Below are positions 50,452 to 58,543 of a stretch of DNA of 64,000 nt, one piece after another; position 1 is the first letter of the stretch, and each line of letters begins with the position of its first letter. This DNA is from Nannocystis sp. RBIL2 (GTDB taxonomy: Bacteria; Myxococcota_A; Polyangia; Nannocystales; Nannocystaceae): assembly GCF_026626745.1 (NCBI RefSeq), contig NZ_JAPNJW010000002.1, positions 3,372,151-3,436,150 on the forward strand, in the 5' to 3' direction. Under the pieces are notes generated by a model. The model had not been told where the DNA came from. It did not search any database and worked only from the letters and a program-made list of their open reading frames with translations. A program made the position numbers and the translations under genes.

Positions 50452-50761
50452 GCCCGACCAGCCGCCCCCAAGGACATGCCCGCTCGGCCATGTCCCAACG
50501 GCCATGCCGCCGCCGACCCCGCGGGACCCAGCCCCTGAGCCCGGCAATCCAGCAACATGCCCCAAAGGACATGCGCGAACGGCCATGCCGCCACGAGCCC
50601 CTCGCGCGCTGCTGCGCCCTCCTCGCGCCAGTGCCCCTGAGCCCGACGCTGCCGCGACATGCCTGCTCGGACATGTCCGCAGGGACATACGGTTTTGACA
50701 ACAAACACCGCCCGCGGCAGCGCCCGTCCGGCCCCGCCTCGCAACGCTCGCGGAGGTGCGC
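50452..50761. repeat. Dense palindrome-family cluster inside the bat operon
   Basis: This 310-bp gap between batA-like and batB-like genes has no credible gene but at least eight CATG-core motifs, including AAGGACATGCCCGC, CGGCCATGTCCCAACGGCCA, ACATGCCCCAAAGGACATG and CGGACATGTCCG at 50668-50679. AACGGCCATGCCGCC occurs twice. Their concentration inside an operon suggests repeat expansion rather than termination. Confidence 0.7.
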
Positions 50762-51931
50762 ATGAGCCCCGCAGAAGCGCTCCGCGACCTCGCCCAGGAC
50801 GCCGAGGCGAAGGACGTCCTGACCCTGTTTGAAGAGGTGGTGATCGCCCGCGAGGACCTGCTGTGGCTGCTCGTGCTGGTCCCGCTGGCGGCTGCAGCCT
50901 ACATCTGGGCGGCCCGTCAGCGCCGGCGCGGCTTCGCCAGCCTCGGCAGCCCCGTCCTCGTCGAGCGCCTCGTCGGCAGCGTCAACCACGCCAGCCGGGT
51001 CGTCGCCGCCGTCGTCTCCGTGCTCTCCGTCCTGCTGCTCTGCGCCGGTCTCCTGCGCGTGCAGTACGGCGGCGAGACGACCATCGTCCCCGCCACCGGC
51101 CTCGACATCGTGCTCGCCGTCGACTACAGCAAGTCGATGCTCGCCCGCGACGTGTACCCGTCGCGCAGCGAGCGGCTCGCGGCCGAGCTGCAGCGCTTCC
51201 TCGACGAGGCCGATCGCCGCGGCGACCGCGTCGGCTTGGTCGTGTTCGCCGGCGCCGCGCGCGGCCTGCCGGTCAGCCGCGACGCCCGCGTCCTCAAGCT
51301 CTACCTCGACAAGGCCGACCCGCGCACCGAGAACCCCGGCGGCACCGCGATCGGCAAGGCCCTCAAGCTCGCCCTCACCTTCCTCATCGACGCCCGCCGT
51401 GCCGCCGCGGCCGGCCCCGAAGGCGGCCCCACCAAGTCGTTCCCGACCAAGGACGGCAAGGCGGTCGAGGACATCCCGCCGTCGGAGTCCGATCAGGTCG
51501 TCATCCTCCTGACCGACGGCGAGGACACAGTCTCGCGTCCGCTCGAGGTCGCCGCCGAGGCCGCCAAGCTGGGCGTGCGGATCTACGCCGTCGGCATCGG
51601 CTCGAAGTCCGGCGAGCCGATCCAGAAGTTCGACGCCGAGGGCAACCCCGACGGCTTCGTCACCGACGAGCAGGGCAACTACCTCATGACCCGCGTCGAC
51701 GAGGCCACCCTCAAGGACATCGCCAAGACCACCGGCGGCGACTACGTCCTCGTCGAGCCCGACAAGTTCGGCCTCGACAGGGTGGCCGAGTGGATCCGCG
51801 ACCTCTCCAAGGGCCAGCGCGAGGACACCGTCACCGCCCACCGCGAGGAGGGCTACGCCTTCCTCGTCGTCCCCGCGCTGCTCCTCCTCGCGCTCTCGCT
51901 CGCCCTCCCCGAGCGCAAGAAAGGGCCCTGA
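50762..51931 (+). CDS. VWA domain membrane protein, BatB-like
   Basis: A 389-residue membrane protein with two N-terminal helices (LLWLLVLVPLAAAAYIWA), a VWA domain and a C-terminal helix. MIDAS residues are DYSKSM near 122, Thr in NPGGTAIGKAL and Asp in LLTDGEDTVS. The ATG at 50762 is 5 nt after GGAGG, a good ribosome-binding site, and so is preferred to GTG 50756. The tandem 60-bp array begins soon after its stop. Confidence 0.9.
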   Translation: MSPAEALRDLAQDAEAKDVLTLFEEVVIAREDLLWLLVLVPLAAAAYIWAARQRRRGFASLGSPVLVERLVGSVNHASRVVAAVVSVLSVLLLCAGLLRVQYGGETTIVPATGLDIVLAVDYSKSMLARDVYPSRSERLAAELQRFLDEADRRGDRVGLVVFAGAARGLPVSRDARVLKLYLDKADPRTENPGGTAIGKALKLALTFLIDARRAAAAGPEGGPTKSFPTKDGKAVEDIPPSESDQVVILLTDGEDTVSRPLEVAAEAAKLGVRIYAVGIGSKSGEPIQKFDAEGNPDGFVTDEQGNYLMTRVDEATLKDIAKTTGGDYVLVEPDKFGLDRVAEWIRDLSKGQREDTVTAHREEGYAFLVVPALLLLALSLALPERKKGP

Positions 51932-51984
51932 TCGATGCAGCCCGGGTCCCTCCGCCAGTCGCCACACGCGACGAGCCCCGTCGC

Positions 51985-52700
51985 GGACATCTCCTTCGTG
52001 TCGCCCCTCGTCGCCGCGCCGCGCGAGGGACGACGCATTCACGACTTCGTATCGACTAGCGAACCCCTCGCCGCCCCGCCGCGCGAGGGACGACGCAGTC
52101 ACGACTTCGCATCGACCCGCGAACTGCTCGCCGCCCCACCGCGCGAGGGACGACGCAGTCACGACTTCGTATCGACCCGCGAACGCCTCGCTGCCTCGCC
52201 GCGCGAGGGACGACGCATTCACGACTTCGCATCGACCCGCGAACGCCTCGCCGCCCCGCCGCGCGAGGGACGACGCAGTCACGACTTCGCATCGACCCGC
52301 GAACGCCTCGCCGCCCCGCCGCGCGAGGGACGACGCATTCACGACCTCGCATCGACCCGCGAACGCCTCGCCGCCCCACCGCGCGAGGGACGATGCAGTC
52401 ACGACTTCGTATCGACCCGCGAACGCCTCGCCGCCGCGCCGCTCGACAGACGATGCAGTCACGACTTCGCATCGACCCGCCTCGCCGCCCCGCCGCGCGA
52501 GGGACGATGCAGTCACACCTTCGTATCGACCCGCGAACGCCTCGCCGCCCCTCCGCGCGAGGGACGATGCAGTCACGACTTCGTATCGACCCGCGAACGC
52601 CTCGCCGCCCCTCCGCGCGAGGGACGATGCAGTCACGACTTCGTATCGACCCGCGAACTGCTCGCCGCCGCCCCGCCGCGCGAGAAAGGACGCTGAGACC
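51985..52700. repeat. Eleven-copy 60-bp tandem repeat upstream of batC
   Basis: Eleven units run from 52021 to 52677; a degenerate unit (51985-52020) precedes them. Seven units are exactly 60 bp, then 54, 60, 60 and 63 bp, so all size changes are multiples of three. The unit contains GCGCGAGGGACGA then CAGTCACGACTTCGTATCGA and CCCGCGAACGCCTCGCCGCC. The next 60 bp, which hold the ribosome-binding site and start of batC (GCGCGAGAAAGGACGC... CTCGTATCGACCAGCAAG), align to the unit. A reading frame (51935-52696) stays open through the array but I do not treat it as a gene. Confidence 0.85.
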
Positions 52701-53552
52701 GTGCCGCTCGTATCGACCAGCAAGCTACTCACCGCCGTGCTCGCCGCCGGCTGGCTCGCCGAGGCGCTCGCCGGCAAGAACAGCGACGTCGAGGCCGGCA
52801 TCGCCGCCTACAACAGCGGCGACCACGAGGCCGCCCTCACGGCCTATGCCGCCGCCGAGGCCGAGCTCGGCGAGCGTCCCGAGATCTTCTACGACCGCGG
52901 CCTGGCGCTCGTCGCCAAGGGCGACAAGGACGAGGCCCGCAAGGCGTTCGAGCGCGGCACCGAGTCCACTCACCCCGACGTCCACGCCAGCTCCGAATAC
53001 GAGCTCGGCAACCTCGACCTCGACGCCGAGGCCTTCGACCCCGCCATCGAGCACTACATCAAGTGCCTCAAGGCCAAGCCCGACCACGCCAACGCCAAGT
53101 GGAACCTCGAACTCGCCCTGCTGAAGAAGAAGCAGAAAGAGGAAGAGGAGAAGAAAAAGCAAGAGGAAGAGAAGAAGGACGAAGAGAACAAGGACGAAGA
53201 GAACAAGGACGAGCAGAAGCAGGACGAAGAGAAGAAGGACGAGCAGAAGCAGGACGAAGAGAAGAAGGACGAGCAGAAGCAGGACGAGCAGAAGCAGGAC
53301 GAGCAGAAGCAGGACGAGCAGAAGCAGGACGAGCAGAAAAAGGACGAGCAGAAGCAAGACGAGCAGAAGCAGGACGAGCAGAAGCAGGACGAGCAGAAGC
53401 AGGAGAAAGGCGAACAGCCCCAGCCTCAGCCCCAGCCCCAGCCCCAGCTCGACAAGGCCGACCTCGACAAGGCGCTCGAGCAGCTCGACGCGGAGGACAA
53501 TTTCCAGCTCGACCGCCCGGCACGCCAGATCCGGGTCGAGAAGGACTGGTGA
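52701..53552 (+). CDS. TPR protein with long Lys/Glu/Gln repeat, BatC-like
   Basis: A 283-residue protein from a GTG start. An N-terminal hydrophobic segment is followed by two TPR-like units (GIAAYNSGDHEAALTAYAAA, IFYDRGLALVAKGDKDEARK), then about 90 residues of charged repeat built on DEQKQ and DEEKK, a Gln/Pro stretch, and the C-terminal RVEKDW that is characteristic of Bat-operon TPR proteins. The charged repeat may form an extended helix. Position between BatB and BatD supports BatC. Confidence 0.82.
   Translation: MPLVSTSKLLTAVLAAGWLAEALAGKNSDVEAGIAAYNSGDHEAALTAYAAAEAELGERPEIFYDRGLALVAKGDKDEARKAFERGTESTHPDVHASSEYELGNLDLDAEAFDPAIEHYIKCLKAKPDHANAKWNLELALLKKKQKEEEEKKKQEEEKKDEENKDEENKDEQKQDEEKKDEQKQDEEKKDEQKQDEQKQDEQKQDEQKQDEQKKDEQKQDEQKQDEQKQDEQKQEKGEQPQPQPQPQPQLDKADLDKALEQLDAEDNFQLDRPARQIRVEKDW
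53197..53403 (+). repeat. 15-bp coding repeat (DEQKQ) in batC
   Basis: GACGAGCAGAAGCAG and close variants repeat in frame about a dozen times. The units are nearly identical at the DNA level, suggesting recent slippage expansion. Confidence 0.8.
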
Positions 53553-53746
53553 CCGTGGCAGCGCACCGACCAGCCTCGCCCGCTCGGCTGTCCCCTCGGA
53601 CAGAATCGGATCCTCACGGCCTCACGGCGCCCCATCACGCCCCTTCTCCCGAGCTGTCCCCAAAGCCATCCTGCGGACTCACGGCGTCCTCCATCGTCCA
53701 GTCTCTTGACCTGTCCCCAGAGACATCCGCCTTCGCTCCTACGCGC

Positions 53747-55636
53747 GTGTCCTTGAAACCAGCCACCCTCTCGTCAGCCGCGAAAGATCCCACTTCCCTG
53801 TCCCTCCGGCCAGCTCGCCCCGCTCTCCTCGCCCGGCGGCGTCTGCTGCAGCTCGCCGGCGCCGCCGGCCTCGGCCTCTACCTGTCCCCGAGGGCAGCTC
53901 ACGCCGACACCAAGTCGCGCATCGTCGCCGAGATCGACCGCGACCGGGTCGAAGTCGGTGAGGCGTTCGAGCTCACCGTCCAGGTCGACAGCGAGGGCGA
54001 GCGCGGCTCGGAGGTCCCGGAGCCGGTGCTGCCCGACCTGGCCGCGCTCGGTCTGCAGATCGTGGGCATGCCGGCCACCTACCGCAGCACAAGCAGCTCG
54101 TTCAGCTTCGGCACCGGTCGCGGGTCGACCATGACGACCCGCACCACTCTGACCAGCGTCTACACCCTCATCGCCAGCAAGCCTGGGCGCATCGAGCTGC
54201 CGGTCCACATCATGGAGGGCAAGACGAAGGTGACTCCGCCGCGGACCCCGGCGATCGAGGTCACCGGTCAAGCCGCGCCGACCGAACCGGTCCCGGCGGC
54301 CGCCGACGGCCCGACCGAGCCGCAGGGCGACATCTTCCTGTGGACTCGCCTCGACAAGCCGACCGTCTTCGTCGGCGAACAGCTCACCTACACCCTCGAG
54401 ATCTACGAGCGCCTGCCCTTCCTGCAGATCCAGCTGCGCCAGCTCCCGGGCTTTCAGGACTTCTGGAGCGAGGAGCTGCCGCAGGGCCAGATGCGCCAGG
54501 CGGTCGTCGGCAACACCGCCTACCGCGTCCACCCCGGCCTGCGCCGCGCCCTGTTCCCCCAGCGCGCCGGCACCCTCACCCTCTCGCCCGCCGAAGTCGG
54601 CATCGGCATGCGCCGCCGGATAACCGGCCGGCCCGTCACCGTCGAGGTCAAGCCGCTGCCCGCCGGCGCCCCGCCCGGCTTCTCGCCCAACAACGTCGGC
54701 GTCTACACCATCCGCGCCCAGGCCGACCGCACCAACATCAAGGTCGGCGAGCCGTTCACGCTCACCATCGCCATCCAGGGCACCGGCAACGTCCGCGTCA
54801 TCGACCCCGGCGCCTGGCCCGAGATGCCCGGCCTGCGCCGTTACGAGCCCAAGATCGAGACCGACGTGACGACCGGGGCCCAGCTCGGCGGCGAGCGCCG
54901 CTACGCGTTCCTCGTCATCCCCGAGCGCGGCGGCAAGCTGACCGTCCCCCCGCACACGTTCCACTACTTCGACCCGGCCACGGCGAGCTACCAGACCGCC
55001 ACCAGCGCCCCGATCGAGCTCACCGTGGCCGGCGATCCCAACGCCGCCCCGACCCCGACGACCGACGCTGCTCCCCCGCCGACAGCCGCCGAGGAAGAGG
55101 GCATCCTGGCCCCGATCTCCGAGCCGGCCACGCTCCCGCGCGCGACGCCCTCGCCCTCGTGGCTGACGCCCTCTCGCTGGGGCTGGGCCATGGCCGGGGC
55201 GCCGGTGCTCCTGGCTCTCGGGACAGCCGCCAACGCGCTGTGGCGCCGCTTCGGCCCCGACGAACACAGCCGGGTCGCCGCCGCCCGGGCCACCAGACAG
55301 CGCGAGCTGCTGGCCCAGGCCGAACGCGGCCTCGCCTCCGGCGACGGCTTCTACCCCGCCCTCGCCCAGCTGCTGCAAGCCGCGGCGGTCGAACGCGCCG
55401 GCTCCGAGGGCGAAGGCTTGCCCCGTCACGCCCTGCTGGCCCTGCTCGCGCGCAAGGGCGTCTCCTCCGCCGACTGCGACCGCCTGCGCGACCTGCTCGA
55501 TCGCTGCGACGCCGCCCGCTTCGGCGCCCGCGGCGAATCTGCCAGCGAACGGGAAGCCGCGCTCCGAACCACGCGCGAGCTCCTGACCAGCTCGACGGCC
55601 TTGAAGCCGGGCTCGCCGACCCGGCCCCCCGCGTGA
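53747..55636 (+). CDS. BatD-like exported oxygen-tolerance protein
   Basis: A large BatD-family protein, about 629 residues from GTG 53747. A twin-arginine-like signal (ARRRLLQLAGAAGLG) is followed by two or three beta-sandwich domains (IVAEIDRDRVEVGEAFELTV, IFLWTRLDKPTVFVGEQLTY, IRAQADRTNIKVGEPFTLTI), a transmembrane helix near WGWAMAGAPVLLALG, and a cytoplasmic helical tail. An in-frame GTG at 53549 that overlaps the batC stop would add 66 residues encoded almost wholly by palindrome-family motifs. The true start is unresolved. Confidence 0.82.
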   Translation: MSLKPATLSSAAKDPTSLSLRPARPALLARRRLLQLAGAAGLGLYLSPRAAHADTKSRIVAEIDRDRVEVGEAFELTVQVDSEGERGSEVPEPVLPDLAALGLQIVGMPATYRSTSSSFSFGTGRGSTMTTRTTLTSVYTLIASKPGRIELPVHIMEGKTKVTPPRTPAIEVTGQAAPTEPVPAAADGPTEPQGDIFLWTRLDKPTVFVGEQLTYTLEIYERLPFLQIQLRQLPGFQDFWSEELPQGQMRQAVVGNTAYRVHPGLRRALFPQRAGTLTLSPAEVGIGMRRRITGRPVTVEVKPLPAGAPPGFSPNNVGVYTIRAQADRTNIKVGEPFTLTIAIQGTGNVRVIDPGAWPEMPGLRRYEPKIETDVTTGAQLGGERRYAFLVIPERGGKLTVPPHTFHYFDPATASYQTATSAPIELTVAGDPNAAPTPTTDAAPPPTAAEEEGILAPISEPATLPRATPSPSWLTPSRWGWAMAGAPVLLALGTAANALWRRFGPDEHSRVAAARATRQRELLAQAERGLASGDGFYPALAQLLQAAAVERAGSEGEGLPRHALLALLARKGVSSADCDRLRDLLDRCDAARFGARGESASEREAALRTTRELLTSSTALKPGSPTRPPA

Positions 55637-55822
55637 CCCCACGGCCCGTGAGCGTCCCCACCGGCCACGACCCGGCCCCTGCGGATCCCCTCGCCCGCCT
55701 CCGCCCTGCCGTCTCCTGATGCCCGCCTGAGCCGTCCTGACCCTGCCCCCTCGCCCGCCCGAAGTCAGCACCCCTCCGCGCCCCCATCGCTCGACCAGCC
55801 CCGGCCTCGCCCGACCGAACTC

Positions 55823-56647
55823 ATGACTCGCATGCGAATCCGCGCGCTCTCGATCTTCGCCCTGCTCGCGCTCTCGGCCACCTCTGCCCGCGCCGACGTG
55901 GTCGACGACGCCTTCGCGCGCGGCAACGCCCTGGCCGCCGCCGGCGACTACGCGGGCGCCGTGCGGGCCTACGAGGACGCCGAGGCGCTGCTCCCCGGTC
56001 GCAGCGCGGCGCTGTCGTTCAACCTCGGCACCGCGTACGCGCAGCTCGGCGAGCTCGGCCCGGCCACGTATCACCTCCGCCGCGCCCTCCAGCCGCAAGC
56101 CGAGGCCAGCGTCGACATCGCCGAGGCCGCGCGGCGCAACCTCGGCGTGGTCCGCCAGCGAGCCGAAGTCGCCGCCGCCGCCGCCAACCTGCAGATCGAT
56201 CGCCCCGAGACGTGGCGCGACGCGGCCCTGTCGGCCCTCCGTTCGCCCGCGTTCGGCTGGCTGTCCGTCGTCGCCGGCTGGCTCGCCCTGCTGCTGTGGA
56301 TCGCCCGGTCTCGCTATCGCGAGGCCGCCCGCAGCGCTCTCGCCGGCCTCGCCGCAGTGCTTGCGGCGCTCTACTTGCTGATCGGCGGCCTCCATGGTTA
56401 CGCCCTGCGCACCGAACTCGGCGCGCCGCAAGCCATCGCCCTCCCGGCCAAGCTCGAGGTCCGCGAAGGCCCGAGCATCCACCGCAAGACCGTCTTCACC
56501 GTGCAGGGCGGGAGCCGCCTCAGCCTCGTCGAGCGCGGCTCCGGTTGGGGCCGCGTCCGTCTGCCCGGCGGCCTCGAAGGTTGGGCCCCGCTGTCCGGAC
56601 TCGGCGAACTCGCAGCACCGCCGCGACGCCTGGCCAGCGAACCGTGA
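55823..56647 (+). CDS. BatE-like TPR and SH3 protein
   Basis: A 274-residue protein with signal peptide SATSARADV, a TPR region (GNALAAAGDYAGAVRAYEDA, LSFNLGTAYAQLGELGPA), two transmembrane helices (FGWLSVVAGWLALLLWIA and ALAGLAAVLAALYLLIGG), and a bacterial SH3 domain (LEVREGPSIHRKTVFTVQGG, WGRVRLPGGLEGWAP). TPR-TM-SH3 is the BatE layout. It is the last gene of the moxR-bat operon; the gap of 186 bp before it holds no gene. Confidence 0.85.
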   Translation: MTRMRIRALSIFALLALSATSARADVVDDAFARGNALAAAGDYAGAVRAYEDAEALLPGRSAALSFNLGTAYAQLGELGPATYHLRRALQPQAEASVDIAEAARRNLGVVRQRAEVAAAAANLQIDRPETWRDAALSALRSPAFGWLSVVAGWLALLLWIARSRYREAARSALAGLAAVLAALYLLIGGLHGYALRTELGAPQAIALPAKLEVREGPSIHRKTVFTVQGGSRLSLVERGSGWGRVRLPGGLEGWAPLSGLGELAAPPRRLASEP

Positions 56648-56846
56648 CGCTCTTGCGCTATCGCTCGCACCGACGCGGTGCGTACAGCCGTCCGAGCGCA
56701 CGCGTCGCGACACCGACGCATGGGGTGGGTCCCTCAGAGCACAACCGTGGAGGAGCGAGCCGCGCAACGCCTGCCGCCCGCGCGCTCCGCGTGTCGCCCG
56801 CCGCGCGCGGGTCGAAATTGGGCGTAGCGTTTTTTCACTGCCACGA

Positions 56847-56852
56847 TACTGT
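56847..56852 (+). promoter_or_regulatory. -10 box TACTGT for the gene at 56862
   Basis: TACTGT is 9 nt before the GTG at 56862, following a T-tract. It supports the GTG start of the small downstream gene. Confidence 0.45.
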
Positions 56853-56861
56853 AAACGTGTC

Positions 56862-57170
56862 GTGCTCGCGGTCCTCGCCACCAAGATTCGCAGCAACGGT
56901 GAAGGGTCGGTCGCAACCGCCATCAAGAAGCCGTACGAGGGCTTTCTGATCAGCGAGCCGATGGTGGGGCGAGGCATGGTGATCTTCCGCGACCCCAACG
57001 GACGTCGCATGGTCACCACCGCGGTCCGCCGAATCTTGACCACCGCCGAGACCGAGGGCCGCGAGGACGTGCGCGAGCGCCGGCTGATGTACGTCGAGAC
57101 CGAGAACTCCGTGTATCGCCTGGCCTTCCTCGACGCCTCGCACCACGCCGTCACCGCCGCCAGCGGTTGA
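56862..57170 (+). CDS. Small conserved hypothetical protein
   Basis: A 102-residue protein from a GTG start. The core AIKKPYEGFLISEPMVGRG then VIFRDPNGRRMVTTAVRRIL and MYVETENSVYRLAF is well structured and looks conserved. The first 20 residues are less certain. It is a soluble basic protein; the pattern of beta-strands suggests a small barrel. No family or operon partner is recognised. Confidence 0.68.
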   Translation: MLAVLATKIRSNGEGSVATAIKKPYEGFLISEPMVGRGMVIFRDPNGRRMVTTAVRRILTTAETEGREDVRERRLMYVETENSVYRLAFLDASHHAVTAASG

Positions 57171-57258
57171 GCCCCGCCCGCGGCGCTCCACCCCCGCGAC
57201 GACGTGAGCCGCCTGCGACGCTGCGGCCTCTGTCCAGTTCGACGCACCACGCAGGAGC

Positions 57259-58140
57259 TCATGGCTGCCTCGTGACGAGCAGGGTGGTCCAGGCCGACGT
57301 CGTGTCCGTGGGCATCGGGCAACTCTGCCAGTAGACCGCGCCGGAGCGCGGCACCCGAAGCTCGAATTGCCCGGCTGCCAGCTGCCCGAGGTTGCTCTCG
57401 TATACGCGGACGACCTCGTCGCCGAGCGTGAAATCCACCGCCCCGCGCTGGCGACACGGACACGAATCCGGCCCCGACTCGCACGATGGCTCGCAGGGCC
57501 AGACGCGGTCGAAGACGAGCGGCGCATAGAAGTCGGACTGCGGGTAATACTCTGACCAGTACTCGTCGGTATAGGCGTCTGGCAGCGCCTCGGCCGACAA
57601 CAACGCCAGCAAGGGCGCGCCCTCGGCATCTCGCACGGTGAGGAAGGTATTGGCGTAGAACGGATTGTCGTTGTGGAGCCGCAGCTGCACCGCCTCACCG
57701 ACCGTCACCGGCGCGACGCCGGGAGGTTCGAGCGTCAGCGCCAGCGTATGGACGACCGGCTGTCCCATCTCGTCGGTACAGTCGAAGCCGAGCGCGTAAC
57801 CCCCGGCGCCGTCGTCCTCGACCTCGGCCACCTCGCAGGCCTGGTCGAACCGCACGTCGCCGAGCGTGAACGGGACCTCGCCGTCGAGGGTGATGTCCAG
57901 GGTGGCGCCCTCGGGCGGCGGACCACACGCCGGCGCAGGCTCAGGCTCAGGCTCATCCGTCGTCGACGAGGAAGTGCTCGAGCTCGTCGGCTCGCTCGCG
58001 GTCGTCGTCGATGAACTCGCGCCGCCGGTGCTCGTCCCGCCCACGTCGCTCGCTTCGGAGCTCGACTCGCCGTGCCCCTCCGGGCCGCAGCCCAGCGTCA
58101 CGAACCCGAGAATTGCCGATACGCCGATCGTTCGAATCAT
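57259..58140 (-). CDS. Secreted lipoprotein with Ser/Thr linker
   Basis: A 293-residue lipoprotein. The signal ends in lipobox VTLGC, followed by a linker of Ser/Thr/Gly/Glu (ASSSTTTASEPTSSSTSSST). The globular part has several acidic beta-like segments (TLDITLDGEVPFTLGDVRF, QLRLHNDNPFYANTF) and a Cys cluster (CEPSCESGPDSCPCR). TAGCCT lies 8 nt before the ATG. It belongs with the other lipoproteins of the window; function unknown. Confidence 0.82.
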   Translation of the reverse strand: MIRTIGVSAILGFVTLGCGPEGHGESSSEASDVGGTSTGGASSSTTTASEPTSSSTSSSTTDEPEPEPAPACGPPPEGATLDITLDGEVPFTLGDVRFDQACEVAEVEDDGAGGYALGFDCTDEMGQPVVHTLALTLEPPGVAPVTVGEAVQLRLHNDNPFYANTFLTVRDAEGAPLLALLSAEALPDAYTDEYWSEYYPQSDFYAPLVFDRVWPCEPSCESGPDSCPCRQRGAVDFTLGDEVVRVYESNLGQLAAGQFELRVPRSGAVYWQSCPMPTDTTSAWTTLLVTRQP

Positions 58141-58543
58141 CGCTCGCCAGGCTAGTCGCTCCGCGCCACCGCGCAAGCAGCAACCCGAGTTGGCGCTCAC
58201 GAACTCGCGTTGGGGGTCTCGGCGCCATCGCCCCGCATGATGTCTTATCGAACATGTTCTAAAGGACATCCATGAACCATGCTCGACACGCTTCGCCAGG
58301 CAAGACCCCAATCGAGCTTGGTGCGCACGAACTCGGCTTGCGAGTTTGTCTCACACCGACGCGCACCAGAAAGCACTGGTTCGCGTCGACCCGACCACTA
58401 CACCTCTCGACACCATGACCGACCGCTCGCGCGCTTCACCCGGCGACCGTCTGCCTCGCAGTTCGCAACTCGCGTCGCCTGCGAGCGCGTGCGTCTCGTC
58501 CCCGTCTTGGCGCACGCGCCCGGGCACGCCCACGTCCGGCGGG
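58141..58543. other. Intergenic region between two minus-strand genes
   Basis: About 400 bp with no credible gene. It contains the -10 box TAGCCT for the lipoprotein gene at 58149-58154 and a perfect palindrome GAACATGTTC at 58250-58259, followed by AAAGGACATCCATG, both of the dispersed family. Nothing else is recognised. Confidence 0.5.
58149..58154 (-). promoter_or_regulatory. -10 box TAGCCT for the lipoprotein at 58140
   Basis: TAGCCT on the minus strand, 8 nt before the ATG at 58140, without a ribosome-binding site. Confidence 0.4.

Noticed and set aside
50449..50761. Continuation of a coding frame through the batA-batB gap
   Set aside because: The frame is open only because of GC bias; its product is Pro/Arg/Cys-rich, and batB has its own GGAGG ribosome-binding site and ATG at 50762.
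51935..52696. A 253-residue protein of 20-residue repeats (REGRRSHDFASTRERLAAPP)
   Set aside because: The 60-bp unit lacks stops in several frames on both strands, substitutions between units are mostly non-synonymous in this frame, and no ribosome-binding site or homology is evident. Frame-keeping indels leave a small doubt.
51985..52700. CRISPR array
   Set aside because: The 60-bp units are directly adjacent with no unique spacers and there are no cas genes.
58250..58259. GAACATGTTC as a LexA (SOS) box
   Set aside because: It fits the dispersed CATG palindrome family better and lies in a spacer after a lipoprotein start, not before an SOS gene.
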